NCBI RefSeq assembly: GCF_000485595.1
Contig: NW_014577069.1
Coordinates: 848,673 to 870,466 of the forward strand
Source of the DNA: Priapulus caudatus
Taxonomy: Eukaryota; Priapulida; Priapulimorpha; Priapulimorphida; Priapulidae
Direction: 5' to 3'
DNA length: 21,794 nt
Shown here in pieces: positions 17,541 through 21,794 of this stretch (positions are counted from its first letter, which is position 1; each line of letters opens with the position of its first letter). The position numbers and the translations under genes are program-made. Under the pieces are notes generated by a model. The model was not told where the DNA came from. It saw only the letters and a program-made list of their open reading frames with translations, and ran no database searches.

Positions 17541-18598
17541 GCCCAACGACAAGGGGGTGGCTAGACAATCAGTATAGCTCATCCACGAAATCAGCTAGTC
17601 GCAAATATCGCCATATTTCCCAGATGTTCGAGAGATAGACGGTCAAACAGAGTGGAAAACGGTGGCAAAAAGAAAGTGACCCACGGAGACGCATCCATAG
17701 ATTATGATTCCCGCTATTATGCCACACATATAGCAATTTCTACTTTCTTTATCGCGCTTAACTGGTCCGATGTTTGTGCTTACAGCTAGTAGCGTCGGGA
17801 ACACTGGAACGACTATTTGCGCTTGTACTTTAGTGAGGTGTAAATATATTACCTTAGTTGCGGATATTATATATATATATATACCTATATTACATAGTTG
17901 AGACCCGATGATTTTGCATAAAAAATTGTGACATTCGTGAAAATTTACACTAAATTAAACGCAGTGTCGACGTCGAATCTGAGCCGCGCAGTCGCGTCGA
18001 AATCGCTGTCGCTGTGATGCCGGTGACATTTAAATGCCATTAGCTTCACGCATACGCGGCCCATGCACGTATCAACTCGATCCGATGTGGCGAATTCATA
18101 GTAGCTTAGCGCGTTTTGTCCGTTAGTGCGAGGTTAAAATTCATGCGCGAAATCAACCAACCATTGAGCCGACTGCGCTATACGTGCCCGGCAAACTGAA
18201 TCAGCGGGGTCACGAGGGCGTGCTGACGTCATGCCGCACGTCAGCGATGACGCGTGGCCCTTTGTCGTCATCATGCGCCGTGTTGCGTGGGCGTGTGGTC
18301 CGATGAACCGTCTACAGTCGCAGCGTAGGGAAGGGAACTTCTGTCGCAATTCTAGACTAAACTGATTTGACGCACGAGGCAAGCACGCCTTGCCCGTGTC
18401 GAATCTGGTCGCAGTGCTTGCGACATGCGCCGATTCCAACGTTATTGGACGCATACAGAGCTCCGGCATGCAACAACCCTCGAGTTGGCTAATGCCAGAG
18501 CTCGTGTATTGCAAATATAGTCAATATTTGTCAGATTAATTCATAACAAAAACAGCCCGCTGCTAGTCTGCACGAGAATCGAGAATATATAGAATAGA
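17541..18598. other. Non-coding, CpG-bearing stretch
   Basis: Anonymous DNA with a (TA)n run at 17867-17882. From about 17950 to 18480 it is noticeably richer in CpG, including GACGTCATGCCGCACGTCAGC. A 126-codon minus frame at 18514-18134 has no domain and probably reflects the GC-rich composition. Confidence 0.45.
18224..18231. promoter_or_regulatory. CRE palindrome (TGACGTCA)
   Basis: A perfect full-site for CREB/ATF-type bZIP factors, in a CpG-bearing stretch with further TGACG/CGTCA half-sites at 18238-18252. No TATA box or gene start is tied to it, so regulatory use is only a possibility. Confidence 0.3.

Positions 18599-18654
<56 letters not shown>
18599..18654. repeat. (AT)n followed by (AG)n microsatellite
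   Basis: A pure AT run to 18620 passes directly into a pure AG run to 18654, then AATATATAT. Compound microsatellite. Confidence 0.95.
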
Positions 18655-18659
<5 letters not shown>

Positions 18660-18866
18660 ATATAGAAGTCGTATACATCGAGAAGTCAGGCGCTTTCGTA
18701 AAGCGCACAATTACGTGCCCGCGCGTGTCTTGCTTCTCGCATCATCGCTCTGCCCGTAGAAAAACCACCCGAGCTATTCATCCTAAATCTGATCATAGGA
18801 TTTATCTGCAGATCTACAGATAGCCGTTGAGGGTCAGTGACGGTGACCTCACCATGCGTGGCGAGC

Positions 18867-18936
18867 GGGGCGGGGCGGGGCGGGGTGGGGGCGGGGGTGG
18901 GGCGGGGCGGGGTCGGGGGTGGGGGCGCGGTGGGGC
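18867..18936. repeat. GGGGC/GGGGT array, G-quadruplex-prone
   Basis: About 70 bases of GGGGC, GGGGT and GGGGGC units on the plus strand, with more than ten G-tracts of four or five. This satisfies G-quadruplex spacing many times over and also provides repeated GC-box (GGGCGG-like) words. The Pro/Thr/Ala-rich minus-strand frames over it are composition artefacts. Confidence 0.93.
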
Positions 18937-19246
18937 ATGGTAGCAATAGCGCGTGCACAGAATCCCAAAGGTGAGGCGTGTGAAACTGTGCATTCTACCG
19001 GATGCCTGTACAGATTTCCACTAGTTACTTTAATTACTTCCAACATGATTGTGGCTAATATAGAATCCGTATTCGTTCGTCCCATTCTTGGTTGTGTTTT
19101 GTCGTCTCTAAGGGGACTTGGTTTGACAACGGGGGTGCAACGCCAATTGCTATATCGACCTTCTGTAGGCTATCCAGTACGCCTGTGGAGACCCGCCCTC
19201 ACACGATAATGCTAACTGAACTCCTGTACTCCCAATGCCAACAGCG
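18937..19246. other. Anonymous stretch
   Basis: A plus frame reading through this part (18919-19209) has no recognised domain. Confidence 0.45.
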
Positions 19247-19263
19247 GAATAAATCATTTATTC
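19247..19263. terminator. Palindromic AATAAA/TTTATT poly(A)-signal candidate
   Basis: GAATAAAT-C-ATTTATTC is a perfect 8 bp palindrome presenting AATAAA on both strands. It could serve as a bidirectional polyadenylation signal, but no gene is assigned on either side. Confidence 0.2.
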
Positions 19264-19309
19264 GGTTAGAGTAGTTAGTAGTATAACATCGGTAAGCGTA
19301 TATTATATA

Positions 19310-19495
19310 TGCCCATATACGCATATATGCATACAAACGTATACAAGCATAAACACTCGTACACACGCGTGGGCGCCCATACACATATTAATATACACAT
19401 ACACATTCACATACATACAATCACAAACAACTGTACACACATTCATGCGCGCACACACACATACACACACGCACGCGCGCGCGCACACACGCGCG

Positions 19496-19539
<44 letters not shown>
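19310..19539. repeat. (CA)n/(CG)n-rich tract
   Basis: Degenerate ACACATA-type repeats become CA and CG alternation from 19446 and end in a pure CA run at 19501-19539. The last 90 bases are almost entirely alternating purine-pyrimidine. Confidence 0.93.
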
Positions 19540-19540
<1 letters not shown>

Positions 19541-19648
19541 GCAGACACTCACGTAAACACAACGCGGAGGTGGGCATGACGCGAGGGCCTCCATCTCGCT
19601 GGACTTCCCACATATATACTTCTAACTACATGTGACCAACAGCTCCAT

Positions 19649-19713
19649 TGTAACATATCAAGAGTACATAATAGAGATAATCTCTGTTATGTACTCTTGA
19701 TTGTATGTAACAT
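19649..19713. other. Near-perfect 21 bp hairpin flanked by an 8 bp direct repeat
   Basis: Arms at 19657-19677 and 19681-19701 are complementary over 21 bases with one T/G mismatch and a 3-base spacer. TGTAACAT occurs immediately before the left arm (19649-19656) and 4 bp after the right arm (19706-19713). Confidence 0.75.
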
Positions 19714-20911
19714 TCTATTAATGGCGGGACATTGAGTTCAAAGCACGCACGTTGGGTTCACTTTCAATTTGGCGGAAGTAGGCCTACCTGGCATGCGGAA
19801 ATACAGCCACACGCATTTCGGGTATTCTAAGACTAAATCAGTGAGTGTTCGCTGCTCAATGCTAGCTGGACTACATAATCTTACCGCGCTGTCCTTTGAC
19901 ACACGCCTACCTCTAACCGTGACTACTAATTCAAGGACACGCTAAGCGTGTTCCAGTGACTGACCGCTTCGAGGCTTGCGTGTTTATTGTGCACAATATC
20001 TGAGCAGCACAGTGACCAGTAGGGTCGACATGCCTCAGCATTCCCCAATCCTGTTCCCAGCGGGGCCTACTTAGGCAAGCGCGGACGTCGGACAACGCTC
20101 ATATATAGCGAACTGCCCCCGAATGGTCACTTCCGTAATATAGTCAAGGTCGGAATAGTATACCGGACTCCTCCGGCAAGACGCTTGACCATGGGGGCAG
20201 CACTCAACCGCGGCTTGCGTACCCCACTCACCCCATGTGACCATGTATGGCAGTAGGCACATAACTTGACACGGTCGACACAGACAGAAGTAAGTGAAAG
20301 TGCCGATCCGCGTTCACACGGCCAATGGATATCATACACGCAGCCACTGGGTCACGGGTCCGCGCGAGCAAACAAGGAAACGGAATTGCGCTCGCGTGCA
20401 GTTCAAGAGCGTCTGTTAATTGTATCCGTAACGTAAGGCGACCAACTGTAGCTGCTTCGGTCGATTGAAGGCAGGCACTCATATTTCAATGTCCCACGTT
20501 TATCGGCGTAATGCATCTATATCGGTGTGTCATCTTATGAAACGAAGGTTGGAGTCCGCGAAACACAATCACTCTGGATTAATTCCCGACTTGTGTAAAA
20601 TCTCACATGTGCACACAGATAGTTATATCATACTAGCAGCCCGCTCCTTCTTTACGTCTCCATGGTCATGCAGTCTCTTCTATGCATTGACCGGTCATCA
20701 TTTATCATTACAGCGAGTGTAAGTGCGCGCGTGCGCGCGTTCACGTACGACTGCGGGCACTTTATTTATTGATCTTGGCTCTCACATCACGTACCTAACT
20801 ATACCAGCTGTTTAATTTTAATAGGTATCGTGTGGTATATGGCCACTACCATCAACGGCACTTGACGACGATGACGTCGGTGATGACACTGATTGTGTTT
20901 TGGACGAAATG
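19714..20911. other. Non-coding stretch, nothing recognised
   Basis: Anonymous DNA. Frames up to about 85 codons on either strand show no domain or repeat similarity. The last 50 bases contain GACGATGACGTCGGTGATGAC. Confidence 0.5.
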
Positions 20912-20953
20912 AATAAAGAAAGAAAGAAAGAAAGAAAAAAAAAAAAGAAGAAA
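20912..20953 (+). repeat. AATAAA followed by (AAAG)n/poly(A): possible retroelement 3' end
   Basis: AATAAA at 20912-20917 runs directly into AAAG repeats and then an A-rich run. A polyadenylation signal followed at once by A-rich simple sequence is typical of an inserted reverse-transcribed copy, but no coding remnant is identified upstream. A plain microsatellite is the alternative. Confidence 0.4.
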
Positions 20954-21640
20954 ATTATGAATATATTTATTCTTTGAGCCCACAGTTATGCAAATTCACT
21001 GATTCAACCGAAACCCGAAACATCTACACTTACTCAGCAATCAAGGCCCATGCAGGAAATACGCGGTAAATCAAGGATAAATACGTATAGTTCCTTATGG
21101 CCACGATTATACAGATAATCCGATCAAATCTTTTTCCTGATTATTGTCATCGTCGTCATAACTGCGCAGAGCGAAAAAAACGGAAGCACCTTGAGCGGAA
21201 AAAAAAAGAATTGGCGCATCATTATCCCATTGTTCGCTGAGGATAAATCAGTTAAGCGTGCATGATCACGCTGTTATCCGGCGCGCAGGCGCACCTGCTT
21301 CTCTGAGAGCCCCGCCCAGGTGTGTGCAGTCAGCGGCAGCTATTACACGGTATTTGCTTTGTGGTTTACTCGTACATATCTAAAAAGGTCGGCGCGATGC
21401 GTCCGTTTTATGACCTGCTTATACAACCTTGGCCCGCCCGCCCAGTCTTTGTGAGCATATATCCACTGCAGCCGATTCCATCGGAACTACTGCATCGGCG
21501 TCTGAGTCTTTGGCTTTTATAGTTAGTTGACAACCCTGGACTGCTTTACGTGCTGCCCATGCATACGCAGCATCCGGGCCACGAGGTAATGGAGTATGCT
21601 CGTTGAAGCCTGTACAGTAGTTGCATCTCGGGTATCATGA
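20954..21640. other. Non-coding stretch, nothing recognised
   Basis: Anonymous DNA with short A runs. A 66-codon frame at 21322-21522 has no recognised features. Confidence 0.5.
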
Positions 21641-21712
21641 ACACTCTCTTCTCTCTTACCTTTTCTCTCTTACACCTCTCACTGACACTCTGTCTCTTCT
21701 TCTCCTCTACAG
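21641..21712 (+). promoter_or_regulatory. Polypyrimidine tract with splice-acceptor consensus
   Basis: About 70 bases of CT-rich sequence end in TTCTCCTCTACAG at 21712, a textbook 3' splice site. One frame after it (from CAT 21713) stays open to the window end but runs into the CA repeat within 16 codons, so an exon is doubtful. A decayed CT microsatellite would look the same. Confidence 0.2.
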
Positions 21713-21758
21713 CATGGAAGACTCTGTTACTTCTGTCTAACCTGCCAAGTCTATATAT

Positions 21759-21759
<1 letters not shown>

Positions 21760-21794
<35 letters not shown>
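21760..21794. repeat. (CA)n microsatellite at the window end
   Basis: A pure CA run continues to the last base of the window. Confidence 0.95.

Noticed and set aside
18134-18514. 126-codon minus-strand frame
   Set aside because: GC-rich composition lowers stop frequency. No domain, low-quality start and no splice signals.
19657-19701. microRNA precursor
   Set aside because: A three-base loop and lack of a lower stem are incompatible with normal Drosha/Dicer substrates. A foldback or repair palindrome is more likely.
1-21794. CRISPR array or prokaryotic operon
   Set aside because: Direct repeats here are microsatellites or transposon duplications without regular spacers. Gene density, splice-like signals and transposon content are those of an animal genome.

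Overview
This is a repeat-dominated stretch of an animal (metazoan) nuclear genome. No complete, recognisable host gene is visible. A run of roughly 55 TTAGG pentamers, the ancestral arthropod telomere motif, suggests an arthropod. The many microsatellites, the lack of strong CpG depletion and the transposon families present fit a crustacean or chelicerate. The arthropod assignment is inference, because TTAGG-like arrays also occur away from telomeres and I cannot run a search.

Layout. Positions 1-690: a pentameric ATCAT satellite, a short single-copy-looking stretch that recurs near 6.2 kb, and a GT microsatellite. Positions 690-3287: non-coding, with one CGT trinucleotide array. Positions 3288-9101: the main structure, two degraded copies of one uncharacterised transposon-like family lying tail to tail. 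Copy 1 (+) runs from 3288 to about 5586 and keeps most of a coding region, broken by two frameshifts and one stop. Copy 2 (-) runs from 9101 back to about 5641. It keeps the 5' end and the N-terminal half of the same coding region, and is interrupted by a 328 bp small element (8707-9034). It is also split by 1.36 kb of foreign sequence (6118-7476) bounded by a 184 bp direct repeat. That foreign block contains an indel-ridden copy of 350-583, which makes misassembly or poor polishing a serious possibility.

Positions 9102-12890: mostly anonymous non-coding DNA. It holds one possible short first exon (10438-10612) ending at a good splice donor, and a pair of RFX X-box-like motifs. Positions 12895-13177: the TTAGG array. 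Positions 13178-15000: anonymous, ending in a strong hairpin. Positions 15006-15530: a 5'-truncated LINE reverse transcriptase fragment starting at the YMDD box. Positions 16416-16684: a GT/GC-rich alternating purine-pyrimidine tract. Positions 16959-17537: an intact-looking 579 bp Harbinger-like non-autonomous element with TAA target duplications, carrying the start of a MADF DNA-binding domain.

Positions 17541-21794: CpG-bearing anonymous sequence with a CRE palindrome, AT/AG and CA microsatellites, a G-quadruplex-prone array, a near-perfect 21 bp hairpin, a possible poly(A) tail of a retroelement, and a possible splice acceptor near the window end. Nothing here forms a working gene set. 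The biology is that of transposon decay, nested insertion and satellite expansion, with the 3288-9101 family as the least understood component.
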